The position numbers and the translations under genes were made by a program. From assembly GCF_003255815.1 (NCBI RefSeq), contig NC_037670.1, forward strand, positions 64,291,376 through 64,355,375: a stretch of DNA of 64,000 nucleotides, given 5' to 3'. Positions 34,256-46,764 of this stretch are shown in pieces (the stretch's first letter is position 1; each line of letters opens with the position of its first letter). This stretch comes from Theropithecus gelada. Lineage: Eukaryota > Chordata > Mammalia > Primates > Cercopithecidae. The notes below the pieces were generated by a model, which made no database searches, had not been told where the DNA came from, and worked only from the letters and a program-made list of their open reading frames with translations.

Positions 34256-34861
34256 TCTACCTTTCATTTAGGTAGTGTAGAGAGCAGTAACAGTCATATA
34301 CAGCATAGAAAGGTGGTGTGGGACTTCAAAAGGCTGAAGCCATTACACAGAGGATTTCAACTCACAAGAGTGAAGGTTCCAGAAGCCAAAATTGCCCATA
34401 ACCTCAGTACTCTGTCAAAGGCTTTTGTTCAACTAGGGATAATTGGAGCTTTTATCTCCTAAGGTAATTTTCCAAGCAATATTGATTGCCCATTTAGTTG
34501 GAAATGGATGATTCCCCTACTAATCAATTTTTAAAATGTTCATTTCTAGGGCAAATTTTGTATATGACACATGTGGAAAAGAATCTTCAAAACACGGTGG
34601 ATAAAAAACGAAGTTACAAAATAATGCACGCAGTATGGTTCCTTTAGACAAAGCCCCAAACCTCCTGAAACCAAACAATAGATTGCTTAGAGATGCACAT
34701 ATTTCCTGTGGGGGAAAGAGAGCAAAGAAAATGGGGATAATTAAGATAAAATGTATGATAGTGTTTCTCTCTGTGGGGGAGAGAGGGAGAGCAGGCAGGA
34801 GGCTGCAGCAGTAAAGTAATTTTCTCTTGGTTTCTGAGCCTTATTTTAGCATAGTTCCCTG

Positions 34862-34865
<4 letters not shown>
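34256..34865. other. no recognised feature
   Basis: Unassigned AT-rich sequence. The 88-aa frame at 34196-34462 starts inside the microsatellite and has no domain. Confidence 0.45.

Positions 34866-34901
<36 letters not shown>
34866..34901. repeat. (GT)18 microsatellite
   Basis: Uninterrupted GT repeat of about 18 units and therefore likely length-polymorphic. Confidence 0.97.
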
Positions 34902-34904
<3 letters not shown>

Positions 34905-35520
34905 CATCTAAATTTTGTGCATGTAAACAAAAAGGAAAAAGGGTACATAAGTAATGTACTTTGTGATTTCTTGCTCTGAAACAATGTAAACTCTGATACA
35001 GGAATCTAGAAAGAAAATAATAATAAATAGGTGCTCTCGTCCTCACAATTCATTCAAACAGTGGCTGCCTGCATGCATTAGTGTAATGTTTAATTTGTTA
35101 AAGGCAATCTCCAGCCTCTGTCTGAAAATATAAATTACTGAGATTCAGTCCTTTGCCAACATATCATGAATAAATGGTGAGCAATAAGTAGAAAACAGTT
35201 GAATAAAAAGGCACATTTTAAAATGCAGTCCATTCTAAAGCGACGTAACTGAAAAGACTGTTCTTTAATAGCATATTTCAAATTATTAAATTTGGAATGG
35301 TCTTTTAAAACCAGAAACATCACAGACTTTGATAGAGAAAAGATTGAGGGCCTAAGCATCAATACCATCTTGCTGAGCACACTTGCCTTCACTGTCAGAC
35401 ACAGAGCGCCCTGCTCTAAAGAGGCAGCTCCAGAGTGGGTAAGCACAGGCCTCTGCTCTGCTCAGCCACACGCCACCTGTAACCCTATCTAGACGTGACC
35501 TGTGGGACCTTACCTCATTT
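34902..35520. other. no recognised feature
   Basis: Unassigned. Frames at 35135-35446 minus (103 aa) and 35292-35492 plus overlap and show no recognisable family. Confidence 0.45.
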
Positions 35521-35529
35521 CATTTCTTT

Positions 35530-35851
35530 CCTTTTTAAAAATTTATTTTTATTTTTTATTTTTTATTTGAGACGGAGGCTGACTCTGTTGCCCAGGCTCG
35601 AGTGCAGTGGCGCAATCTTGGCTCACTGCAATCTCTGCCTCCCAGGTTCAAGAAACCTGCTTCAACCTCCCGAGTAGAATAACTAGGACTACAGGGACAT
35701 GCCACCATGCCTGGCTAATTTTTGTATCTGTAGTAGAGACAGGGTTTTACCATATTGGTCATGCTGGTCTTGAACACCTGACCTCAAGTGATCCACCTAC
35801 TTCGGCCTCCCAAAGTGCTGGGATTACAGGCATAAGCCACCACACCCAGCC
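35530..35851 (-). mobile_element. AluS, full length with target duplication
   Basis: Reverse-complement Alu preceded by a long T/A-rich tail (35536-35570) and ending 'ccaccacacccagccc'. Flanks 'ccttacctcatttc' (left) and 'ccttacttcatttc' (right) are an imperfect target duplication with one mismatch. Confidence 0.93.
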
Positions 35852-36070
35852 CTTACTTCATTTCTTTTAGCCTGGAGTTCCTCATCAGTAAATTGAGGTG
35901 ATAATAAATGACTTGTTATGCAGGCTTTTAAAAGGATTAGATGTGAAAATACACATAATAGAAGATTTAAAAATCCATACAAATATTAATTGTTACTGTT
36001 ATAAAGTATGCTTTAAGGCCAAACAACTATTGTGTTGAAGCTACAAAAGGATTACAGTAAAAAGTACCTT

Positions 36071-36157
36071 AGTAAATGTGTTAGTCTGGATTAGTACATA
36101 GTAAATGTGTTAGTCTGGATTAGTACATAGTAAATGTGTTAGTCTGGGTTCTCCAGA
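36071..36157. repeat. 29-bp tandem repeat, three copies
   Basis: The unit 'agtaaatgtgttagtctgg' plus 'attagtacat' starts at 36071, 36100 and 36129. The third copy runs straight into the LTR-like element ('gtgttagtctgggttctcc'). The unit therefore joins flanking DNA to the element's terminal bases and has been triplicated. Confidence 0.95.
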
Positions 36158-36179
36158 GAAACAGAACCAAGGGTATATG

Positions 36180-36522
36180 TATCTGTGAATTCTCTGTATC
36201 TGTGAGCTCTAAATCTGTGGATTCTGCCAACTGCAAAGAGAAAATATTTGGAAGAAAAAAAACACAGATAGTTGTGTCTGCACTGGACATGTATAGACTT
36301 TTTGTCTTGTCATTATTTATGAAAAATGTAGTATAACAACTATTTATATAGCATTTACATTGTATTAGGTATTACAAGTAATCTAGAAATGATTTAAAGC
36401 ATATGGGAGGATATGCACAGGTTAAATGCAAATAACACACCGTTTTATATAATGGACTTGAGCATGTGTGGATTTTAATATCCATGGGGGTTTTGGAATC
36501 AACACCCTGCAGATACCAAAGG
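36180..36522. mobile_element. Tigger-type non-autonomous DNA transposon, nested
   Basis: 'ctgtggattctgccaactgcaaag', 'tagactttttgtcttgtcattattt', 'tataacaactatttatatagcatttacattgtatt', 'aagtaatctagaaatgattt' and the terminus 'gtggattttaatatccatgg…gataccaaaggac' are the usual body and end of a common TcMar-Tigger MITE. The left end is incomplete. Confidence 0.75.
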
Positions 36523-36524
36523 AC

Positions 36525-36603
36525 GTGTGTTTGTATGTGTGTATGTGTGTGTGTGTGTGAGAGAGAGAGAGTACAGAAAGAGAGAAAGAGAGAGAGAGAA
36601 AGA
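36525..36603. repeat. compound (GT)n(GA)n microsatellite
   Basis: GT-rich tract turning into GAGA and AGAAAG units, all purine on the plus strand in its second half. It sits at the Tigger/LTR-like junction. Confidence 0.9.
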
Positions 36604-37224
36604 CGTATAGAAACAGACAGAGAAAATGATTTACTATAAGTAATAAGCTGGCATAGTTATAGAGGTGGAAAAGTCCAACATCTGTAGTCAGCAAACTGGA
36701 GACCCAGGAGAACCAGTGGTGTAGTTTCCATCTGAGTCCAAAGATCTGAGGACCAAGAGTGCTGATGGAGTTCCATCCAGTCCAAGTCACAGGCAGGAGA
36801 AGACCAGTGGCCTAGCTTGAAGACAGTAAGGTGGACAGAGGGAATTCTCTCCTAGTCTTTTATTCTAGTCGGACCTTCAATGGACAGAATGAGACCTATC
36901 CACATTGGGGAAGGCTACCTGCTCCACTCAGTCTACCGATTCAAATATTAATCTCACCCAGAAAAACCCTAACAGAAGCACTCAGAAAGAATGTTTCCAA
37001 ATATCTGGGATCCCACGGCTCCATCAAGCTGACATCTTAAAAGAACCATCATAGTAGATTAGTACTCTGAGACATAGAGACTAGCTGGGGTGTCCTGAAG
37101 GTGACATATCTAGAGCCGTAGCAAAGCTTTGCTCTATGTTGACCTTCAGTGGACATCCTGAATGTCTCCTTTCCTCAGGCCACTTGCTCTCTGCTCCCTG
37201 TATGTGTGGCTAATACTCAACCCT

Positions 37225-37420
37225 TTTAACTACCAGGTTCCAGCCTAGGCTTTGCTATGCCTTGGCCACAAAACCTTACATAAGTCCCTGAGTTTCAGTT
37301 TTCTCTTCTGACAGAGATTTTTCTGCAAAATGTCATTTTGAGAGCCAGGGATACTTATATAATAGAAAGTATTTTGAAAATGATAAAAAACAAAAGTAAT
37401 AATAATATGGTGGTTGATAA
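37225..37420 (+). mobile_element. MIR SINE
   Basis: 'aggttccagcctaggctttgctatgccttggccac' and 'taagtccctgagtttcagttttctcttctg' follow the MIR head and core. Confidence 0.65.
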
Positions 37421-38115
37421 AAGTAACTAAAATCATATCATGTTAAATAAATTAAAGCTCAATTAGAAATAGCATGTAAGTTTAATACATACTTTAAGAT
37501 TCTGCAATTAACTGGCATTCTCATGATGGGTGACCCTGTAAGTAAACACATAAGTTTACCACAGGAAATTACAGCTACATACATAGCACAACAGACTTAA
37601 CACTGAGTTAACCAACACTTTCAATGGAGTAAATAACCATTTTATTTCATGCTACTAATTGTCTTGTTGTAGCTTGAATTATTCCAAATAGCAAGGAGAC
37701 AATTTTGCTTAAGAACTTTGTTAGGTCTAGAAGAATTCATTTCAGCCTCCTGAAAATGATTCCAGATCCTAAATAGATTAATTAAATATTTACACCAGGG
37801 ATGGCAAGGACAATAGCACGTCAGTTCACACAGTGACCATTGCACCATCCCAGCAGGCACAGGCTGAACACAGCTCCAAGGACGCTTGGGGATAATGCAG
37901 TCCTAAGGTTTCAAAGAATTCTTTCCTTCTTCAAATCAGAAGCTTCTCTGATTTAAGATGAGCTGTCATGGCTAATGTTCCTTCCTTACTCTTTATAGAT
38001 AGCCAGCCTTTCCAGTGTCCCCCAAGTCACCTTGAAGACATGTATGCCTCCAGAACCTTAGTGTGAAGCCTCTGTGAGAATCTAGTCAAAAATCCTGAGG
38101 AGGTCGGCATGCAAC
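37421..38115. other. no recognised feature
   Basis: Unassigned. The 72-aa minus frame at 37642-37860 has no recognisable domain. Confidence 0.45.
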
Positions 38116-38117
38116 AA

Positions 38118-38362
38118 TAGAAGGATAGAAGCATGAATGAATAAACAGATGGAAGGTTGGAAGGATGGAAGATGGAGGGAAGGATATATAGAAAGGGAAC
38201 ATGAAGAAGGGAGGAACGAAGGATAAATGAATGAACACATAGTAGAATGAAAGCATGGTAGATTGGGAAGATTGGAGGAAGGAAAGATAGAAGGATGAAA
38301 TGAATGAAGAAATGAAGGATGAGAGAATGGGAGGATGGAAGGACAGAAAGATGACTGAGAGA
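38118..38362 (+). repeat. degenerate purine-rich GGAA/GAAT repeat
   Basis: About 245 bp of irregular tetranucleotide units (ggat, ggaa, gaat, gaag) with very few pyrimidines other than T. It is an old minisatellite-like array with no single fixed period. Confidence 0.85.
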
Positions 38363-38429
38363 TAAACCTGGGATTTACTAGGCTATGGCTATGCCACCTG
38401 TGATAGCTACTACAGGCATGGTATTGACT

Positions 38430-38630
38430 TGTCAGTAAGGACCAGCTATTTATTGGGCAATTGAGCTAAGCACCTTATATTTACTATCCTAAGGAATCTT
38501 CCTAAATAGTTATGCCTATTTTCCATAATTCTAAAGAAGTAAAGCTTTGGGTTACTAAGCAGAAGATCTGGAATGTGTATCTTTGTCTATCTAACCACAA
38601 AGCCTGTGCCTTTGACACATTCATAGAGCC
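38430..38630 (-). mobile_element. MIR SINE, diverged
   Basis: 'agctatttattgggcaattgagctaagcaccttatatttac' and 'ccataattctaaagaagtaaagc' follow antisense MIR, ending at 'caaagcctgtgcctttgac'. Confidence 0.65.
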
Positions 38631-38829
38631 CATCAGTTACAAAGCAGTCATCATTTCTATTTAAAGGCAGAAAGTTTGCCTCTCATCTCTGAGAACTATT
38701 ATTCCTGACTTGCAAAGGAAAGTTTAGTTTTCTTCGCACATTTGCCTCACAGAATCTTTGTTCAAACAACATCTACACTAAAGCTCTTACTAGGGCTACT
38801 GTCAAAGGCTCATTCACTTGAGGTCCAGT

Positions 38830-39070
38830 AGTTTATAATTACCGCTTATTTATTACAAGCCAGACACTGTGCTTTACATGCATAGCACTAATTTGACTTT
38901 CACACCACACCAATTAGGTAGGTGTAATTGTCATCTCCATTTTTGAGATGAGCAAACTGAGGCTCATGGGGTTTGTGTCCAAGTCTCACAAAGCTAGTAA
39001 ATAACACATCCAGGATTCAAACACAGGTCTTGTTTTTCCCTAGAGCCCATACACTTAACCCCTGTGTCTA
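38830..39070 (-). mobile_element. MIR SINE, near full length
   Basis: Good antisense MIR: 'aagccagacactgtgctttacatgcat', 'aggtaggtgtaattgtcatc', 'gatgagcaaactgaggctcatgg', 'aaagctagtaaataacacatccaggattcaaacacagg', ending 'acacttaacccctgtg'. Confidence 0.9.
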
Positions 39071-40845
39071 GAGAGATAATAAAGTAGTAGGAGAAAAGTC
39101 ACTGGTGTGGACTTTAGATAAAGGCCTCCCCCTACCACACCACCAAGGTCTTTTCAGTTTGTCTCCAGCACTGTCACATGGAGATAATTTATCCCAGTGG
39201 TGAGTCTATGGTAGATTGCCAACTTTACTAATGTGGGCCAACAGAATCACCCAGTGCACAGTCTTTCCCTCAGTCAAGGCCATCTTTGTTTCCAGTAGGA
39301 ATGCCATTTAGATATCCCTACAAGAGATGAACATGGGTCCCAGAGAGTGGGATACTTGAACATTTTTCCTCTCACTGCCTGATGATACATTCACATGGCT
39401 AAGCTCTAGTGCCTTATGATTTGTTTATTGAATGCCATTTCCAAGGTCCTGATAAGCTCTAGTTTCCTAGACCTGACAAAGTCTAGTTTCTAGACTGTGG
39501 TGACCTCTTGCAAGGCTTGCCCTCCTTCTGCTGTGTTCTGCTCTTTCTAATCTAATGTCAGCAAGACAATGGGGTCACTACACTTGAAATACTTTATCTT
39601 CCTTTATGTTCAGAATCAAAGACAGAAACCACAGTCAGACAGGAATAAAAATGTCAGTGCTATCAATGATAAATATAATCTGGAAAATGAGATTTAGTAT
39701 CAGGCCAAAGCAAAGTCTTCCTTTTTCTTCCCTAAAGTGGGTCATGGGACCAGTATTTAAGGTTAGTGAGACACTACCAGGATATGAACAGCAGATAGTA
39801 ATCCAACCAGCTTCCCTGAAGACCATGACTGACTTAGTTTTTATCCAACAGACTAGAGGAAGCCAGATAAATGCTCTCCAGAGGCATGATTCCTGTAGTC
39901 AGGCAGATTGGAGAGAAAGTAAGTGGGAGAGGAGATCATACATATGAAGGGACTTTTACTCTAGCCCCCAGTGTATAACCACCCCTTCTCCCTTGTGGAG
40001 GAAAAGTGACAGGCTAGAAGAAATGACAGACCCTTCCTTCTAAACACTTTCCAGGGAAGGCAAAAATGGTGGCGAAAGTCCGCCAGAACTTGCCAGGAGT
40101 GCAGAAATGTTTGATAAAAATCCTAAACTAAGGACCAACACAGAAACATGAAGAGAGGGAAAGATGTTACCTCAATGGGCACCAACATTCCACTGAACAT
40201 CATCTTGTAAATATTGTCTCTTAAATAGCCAGATATGGTCTTTCATTTAACCCCAGTGCCAGAGGACTCTAAGCTACAGACTAACTGTGGACAATAAGAT
40301 GTGTCATGCCTTTAGCCTCATTTTGTCCTGCTAATTTTATAGATATTGCTCCAAACATAGGCATATTTTCTCCATGTCTCTCTGCATAGGGTGCATATTA
40401 AATAAAGTTTACCAGAATTTCCAAATCTAACATTTTCTATTCTGCCTATTCCTGCAGTTTCTGTCAGAGTGTTGTAGTGACATTGGGTGATGAAACACCA
40501 GAGCTGAAGGATGAAGCAAATACAATTTTAATTTGCATTTTTGGAAGATCACATACAACACACCTAGATTTTGTGCATCACCCATAATCTGAATGTGCCC
40601 GTAATTTATTACCTGCACAGCTCCACTGAAAAATCTATATGGGAAATAGAAAATGTGTTTTTCCGCTCTAGCAGCAAGAAAATCAATCTGTGGCTGCCTG
40701 ACAGATTCTGATCTTGCAATGTAGGTGTCTTTAATCAGAGAAATCTCATGAAGGTAGAGAAGAGTGCATTGGAATAATAAAGAAGAAACTTTGGAAATAG
40801 AACAGTTGTGAGAAAATAGACTCCTTCTGGCATCCCTAACAGCTA
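39071..40845. other. no recognised feature; 113-aa open frame
   Basis: Unassigned. A 113-aa plus frame (39606-39947) is one of the longer frames outside a known repeat. It has no signal peptide, membrane segment or domain I recognise, and an opposing frame overlaps it (39635-39826). I do not call it a gene. Confidence 0.4.
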
Positions 40846-40849
40846 TAAT

Positions 40850-41095
40850 AGACTCAACCTCAAGAGTCCTGGGTTCAAACCCTCACTCAGCCACTTACTC
40901 AGAGTATTAACTATGAGTATATTAACCACACAAAACTTCAGTTTTCTCATCTATAAATACTTAGTATTGTTTTCTACCTCATATGGCTTTCTGATGATGA
41001 CATGACACTTTATAAATTACTCAATAAGATCACAAATGAAAGGTTGTGAATACATAGTAATTGGTACAAAATAGCTATTAATTCCCTTCTGCATA
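40850..41095 (+). mobile_element. MIR SINE, near full length
   Basis: 'caagagtcctgggttcaaaccctcactcagccacttactc', 'cttcagttttctcatctataaa', 'ctcatatggctttctgatgatg' and 'ggtacaaaatagctattaat' cover MIR from head to 3' end. Confidence 0.85.
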
Positions 41096-41099
41096 TCAA

Positions 41100-44000
41100 G
41101 GCTTCTTCAGAAGTGATTTCTTTCAAAGCAAGCTCCTTCTCTTTGCTTAAGAACTCATTTTCTCATTTATGGTAACCTAAGAACCTTGGAGCCAGTCACC
41201 AGCTCTAAAGATATTTAACATTTTTCTCCTCTATATAGGATCTAGCTCCCTCAACTCTCCCTAAGTTGCATAGTGGTTAGACCATAAACCTGGGGAGACA
41301 GGGAAAATACCAATTTTTACATTTCCTTTCAAGGACTAGAGAAACACTTCATGGTGGTGATAGAAACATGAAGTCATGGTGTTGTGGAGAAAACCAGGAA
41401 TCAGCACCAGAGAAGCTGGCTGGAAGTGCAGCCCTGTCCACCAAAAACATACCCCTAGACATGGTCAACTGTCTGCTTGACCCTTCTGATACCCTTTGAG
41501 CTTAATAGCGTAGTACATAGTTCAAGTTATTTCTAAAAATAAGAAAGATGTACTATAATTGATCATCCTTTATATATTGCATAATGCTGTACAAATATTT
41601 ACAACCATAATCTTTCTGAATCAAATTTAACCCAGAAATGATAATATTCATTCTTTGACAAAGGAGGTATCTAACTATTCCCTTCCCCATCATGTGCAGG
41701 AAATATACATATATAAAGAAAAAATTAGCATATCCATGACTCCTAAAACTTCATTATTGCTTGAATCTTTGCTAAGAGGAAAGGAAAATAGATGATAGAA
41801 AAGATTTTGTTTTACATTAAAGACAAAACTTTATCAGGCGGCTGTAGAACTGACAGGGAAGGACTCTATTTAATCTTTATGTTACCTCTGATGAAATACA
41901 GCAATAGTCTATAAAAATGAATTAGAGAAATGCAAATGAGAGTTCTACCTGCTTTCAGGAACCAGACATGCAGCTAAAATTGGTGGAGGAGGCAGATGTA
42001 AATGTGACCAAGACATTGTTTGAGAATTCATGGCAATTGCCAGGGGCACATGTCCATCTAAAGGGGGCCCCTGTGGATGTGAATTCCAGTCGTGGGCAGA
42101 GCAGTCTTTCTCTTTCTAAGAAAAGTCAAAAGTGTTGACTACTAATATTTAAATGGTGGTATAAACTTAAACACACAAACAATATATTTTAATGTCAACG
42201 TAAATGTTAAAAAATGAAACATGAAGGCAAAAAGCAATGTATCTGAGGACTACATTTATCCTCTGTCCTAGATCGTAATGAATGTAGAGCATGATCAAGG
42301 ACTACCTACTTGAAGTCCCACTATTACGCTAGTAAGAGAAGTAGAATTAATATATACCAAACAAGAGTTGGCTAATGCAATTGTATGTGTTTCCATGTAT
42401 ATATCTATGCTTAATATAATCATTTAACTAATAGCAATCTCACAGCTTATTTGGGTTTTTCCAGATAGGTAATTTTTTCGACTTCGAAAAAAAAAATACA
42501 TGAATGTTCAACCTCTTTGGGTTGCAAGAAAAGAAGACCTTATTATCCTCCCTCGGAATTAGGAATTATATGCCCTGTTTGAGCAGCCCAAGTACACAGG
42601 ATAAACCAATGTCTAAATTATGTGAATCAGTTACTTCCCCTTCATAGAATTTTAAAGATATAAAATGAAAAGGTATGTTTCCCACCATGCTCCAAATTAG
42701 ATCTGGATTGCCCTCCTGCCACTGGAGGTCCACAGATGAAAACACCATAAATCCTCCCTTTCTGCACAAAGATACTCTCATGGTATTTTCCACCTCATGT
42801 AGGTGTGGCAGGTACAATAATTTAGACCTGTGCTCTCCCATTTGGCAGCAACATAAATTAGGGAAAAAATAAAATTATATTGGCAAAAGTTTAAACATAA
42901 TACTTTCTGTAAGTAAATCGTACAGCAAAAGACTGGAACAAAAACATTCCAGTTCATCAATAACCATGCTTAATTGACCTCTGCCACCCAGATGTTTCAA
43001 GAGTAAAATCTAATAGTATCCTTTATGGAGTCCAAAATTAACCAGTTTCTCACTTTCTTGCCCTTCCAAAGGTGAGATTCACTTTAGGCATTCCCACAAG
43101 ATTTTAGTTTCTACAGATACTTCAGAGTCTTCTAGTCTACTGAGACTCAATTCCATATCAATACTGATATGCCCATAGTATTGAACAAGGAGGCAATAAA
43201 GGCTCCAATCAATTCCAATTATTATTAGAAAAGTGAAATAAAATAGTGCACATATTATAAATATATAAACATTGATACCCTCATGATGAGCCCCATCTGG
43301 CTGGATAGAATATATGAAATCTCCTTCACTATAGCCACTAACATTTAAAATACTTCACGATATACTGTGAGAAGGATGCATAACCTACAAAACAAGATTA
43401 TAAAAGTTTACAAGTGGAGATAAAGGTGACTTGGATATCTGAAGAAACAGAGCCTTTTCTTGAATGAGGTGATCAAACAAAGCCAACCTATTTATCTAAA
43501 CGAAATATTAGTAAAAAATCCAAAGGAAAATACTTTTGTAACCTAGCAAATTGTTTCTGGAAGTCATCTGGAGTAGTGAAAGTGACCTAATGAAAGATTA
43601 TTATTAACATTTAAAACAAATGGCATAACCAATTCAATTATATATTGAGGCATATATACAGTATGGAAACTATGCTATAACATTGTGACATTATTAAAAT
43701 GGTAAGTGTTTTGCATATTTATATATTTGTTGTGAACATAATTAACAACTGCTTGCAACTGAGACATGTCAGTAAATGAATCCAATGGCAAAATTTTGAG
43801 AACTCAACAAATATTTGGCTGTGATTATTTACAGGCAGTGACTTAAAGGCAAAATTCACAGATGAAAGCAGTCCTGCCCCTTGAATATGTTCTAAGTAGC
43901 TGTTGCTTCATGTGGAGTCCCCTGTAATTAGCTATGGTGATAGTGATGTCTCAAACGCTGAACTGAGTTGAGTCGTTCCATTGTGACAGCATTTAGAATA

Positions 44001-44689
44001 TTAGTGCAATATGTTTAACTCCTGTCTCTAGTATTGCATGCTGAAGTGCTTACAATTTTACTCCATCTGTTCTGTCTTATGCTCTTTCCCAGGATGCTAG
44101 TTGCTGAGTGTTACCTTCCTTCACACATAGTAAGTCTTACTAGGGATGTACTAAGTGCTCAGTGTTGCGGATTCTGTGGCATTTTCCCGTTCTCATTTCT
44201 GATTCTCTCGCATTCCTGTGTGATACATTGTTGCTACACTGTCTCTTCAGTGTCTGGGCATCTTGATCCTCTCCTAGTGATTCACTAAGTCTAGGATCAC
44301 TCTAACAGTGTAGACTTGTTAATTCTGTAAGCGTTTATTAAGATAAAACTTATAATTTGAAACACAGGCAATTAATTCCTGCATTAACTAAAAATGTTGA
44401 AAAATATGGGTTGTAGAAAGTCTGTTTATTTAAAAACTGGATAAATAATTGCCTGATATCACATTATATAATTAATAAGTGTTTCTTTTCAAAAACATTT
44501 ACAAATTAATAGTGTGATGTTTATGTGTTCATGATATGCATATATGATCACTGGTTGAATTAATCTTATGGGTATAGCACATCCAGCTGATTGTTAGAAA
44601 AACTTGCCTAACCTTAACCAATTTACTCAAAGATATAAAGAAATAATTAAAAGTCTGATAATTGCTTACTATGAAAATACTTAGAAGAT
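41100..44689. other. no recognised feature over 3.6 kb
   Basis: The longest stretch without an identifiable repeat by eye. AT-rich, with short frames (up to 91 aa at 42566-42841 minus; 84 aa at 44034-44288 plus) that show no domain. Old, decayed repeats are probably present but cannot be supported. No RNA gene seen. Confidence 0.45.
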
Positions 44690-46053
44690 GGCCAACTAGA
44701 CATAGCCAGGAAGAAAATCTCACACCAAGGGACCGGGACATCTGAATGACTGGTGCACTCCTAGCAGATATTCAGAAGGAAGGAATTGACAGCAGATAAA
44801 GGGAAGACACAGAGCATGGGCTGAAGGTGAAGGAAGCTGGGAACCCTGAGTGGGACAACTGCACACCAGGACTCATTCCTGGCCCCCCAGGACTCCTGCA
44901 GTGGAGGTGAGTTGAACAGGCAAGGAGCAACTCACTCTTACCATGGGCCTTGGTAATTCTGGCAGGAGGAAACTCCTAACCACCACAGACACTTGAGTTG
45001 GCAGGGAAAGCTGCTTAGATAAGTGGTAGGGGCATATCTCCAGCAGGTGCAGAGCCCAGAGGGTTTAGTACTGGACAGTTACCTCCTGGGGGCCCACATC
45101 ATAGCTCCTGTGTTGGAGGACCACCTAATGGCAGAGTGCTCCAGCAGAGCAGCCCCTATGGACATTCACCAGTCCACTCATGCACTCCCCACCACTACAG
45201 CCTCCCGCATGCCGTTTTGCCTGGAGGCACTTGCCCACGGCCACCCCCAACATAGCTCTGCAGGAGCATGTGTACACCGGCAGACCTAACATTTCCTTCC
45301 ACAGCAGCACACCTGTGCATGTGCACCCTGCAGTGCCACTGCTGCAGGTGCACCCTAAACCCTCACCCCCACGCTGCACTGCCAGTGATGTGGTAGTGTC
45401 GTTGGGCATGGAGCCTGCCGGACCTGCCCCATCAGCACCACTGACACTGCGCTGACACTGCTGCCAGACACAAACTAGACAGCGGAAAAAGGCAGACCAC
45501 CCCAGCCCTGAGCAGCCATGACCACCAGCCTGAGCACTCAAAGACATACAGTCCTGAGTCTACCAGTCCCCTGCCCCCGTGCCAATACCACCACCAGCAT
45601 GAGCACACATAGTCACCAGTGGGAGTTCCCATCCACCCAAGTCATACTGCCACCACTGCTGCTGTGAATGCCTGCATGGAAACTGGCACCCCAGTACCCA
45701 CTAGCACCCTGCCCAGCTGACCAGTGTGCACCCTGTCTCATTGCCACTGCTACTGCTGGCACATGCCAACAAAGACAGGTTCCACTGCCACCACTCTATG
45801 AAGTACTTTGGCTGGCCCCACCCTTTGAAGTGTTATGACCAATAGTCCAAGAGCAACTGCCCCTCCAGTGCAGCAGGTTTCTAATCTCTAGAGGCCAGAG
45901 ATAAAAGCCAGGGGAATAACAGTACCCCAGAGTTAGAGAATGCAGTTCAGGAGTTCTGGGCTGAGCCACAGCCCCCTAAAATCTTCCATTCGCAATGCCA
46001 GTCAACCGAACCCACCTTATACCACAATCAAACCCCCAAGGTCATCAAATAAA

Positions 46054-46745
46054 ATGAAAAGGAAAAATACCCATCCAAAGGACAACAACTTCAAAGACTG
46101 AAGGAACATGAGACCACAAAGATGAGAAAGAACAATCACAAGAACTCTGACAATTCAAAAGGCCAGAGCGTGTTCTTTCTTCCAGATGACTGCACTAGTT
46201 CTTGAACAAGGGTTCTCAACAGTGTTGAGATACCTGAAATGACAAAAATAGAATTCAGAACATGAATAGGCACAAAGATCATCCAGATTCAGAGGAACAG
46301 AGAAACCAAATTGGAGGAAGCTAAGAATCACAGTAAAATGATACAGTAGCTGACAGACAAAATAGCCAGTATAGAACAGAATATAGCTGACCTGATACAG
46401 CGGAAAAACACTCTGCAAGAATCTCATAATGCAGTTTCAACTATTAAGAGCAGAAAAGATCAAGCTGAGGAAAGAATCTCAGAGCTTGAAGACTGGCTTT
46501 CTGAAATAAGACAGTCAGACAAGAATAAAGAAAAAAGGAACGAAACAAAATGAAGAACACCTACAGGAGATATGGGATTAAGTAAAGAGACTGAATCTGT
46601 GATTCATTGGTGTCTCTGAAAGAGATGGGGAGAATGGAAGCAACTCGGAAAACATATTTTAGGATATCATCCATGATAGCTTTCCCAACCTAGTTAGGGA
46701 AGCTAACATTCAAATTCAGGAAATGCAGAGAACTTCTGCAAAATG
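46054..46745 (+). pseudogene. L1 ORF1 remnant, truncated
   Basis: In an intact L1 this encodes the RNA-binding ORF1 protein. The start codon at 46054 ('atgaaaaggaaaaatac') is followed by a Lys-rich N-terminus. Frame shifts and stops occur early (stop after 'DDCTSS'). The 'RISELEDWLSEIRQSDKNKE' coiled-coil end is readable near 46470-46530, then 'REANIQIQEMQR'-type sequence near 46700. The C-terminal half is missing at the first deletion junction. Confidence 0.8.
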
Positions 46746-46764
46746 AAGAGATGGAGAAAAATCT

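Larger units (their letters stand above)
36138..37055 (-). mobile_element. LTR-like interspersed repeat, split by Tigger
   Basis: Left arm 'gtgttagtctgggttctccagagaaacagaac' (36138-36179), right arm from the GT/GA tract to 'gctgacatcttaaaagaaccatca' (36525-37055). It contains 'caaactggagacccaggag' and 'cagtctaccgattcaaat'. A Tigger-type element occupies 36180-36522. Confidence 0.8.

Noticed and set aside
38118..38362. Regularly spaced short units that might suggest a CRISPR-like or satellite array
   Set aside because: It is a degenerate GGAA/GAAT simple repeat without fixed-length repeats and spacers, in a vertebrate genome.
39606..39947. 113-aa open frame in sequence with no recognised repeat
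   Set aside because: No domain, poor start context, overlapping frame on the other strand, and a length possible by chance in 64 kb.
45125..45547. Overlapping 140-aa minus and 91-aa plus frames in GC-rich DNA, resembling a small gene or L1 antisense ORF
   Set aside because: They fall in the L1 5' UTR, whose GC content favours long chance frames. No match to the known short antisense L1 frame could be seen.
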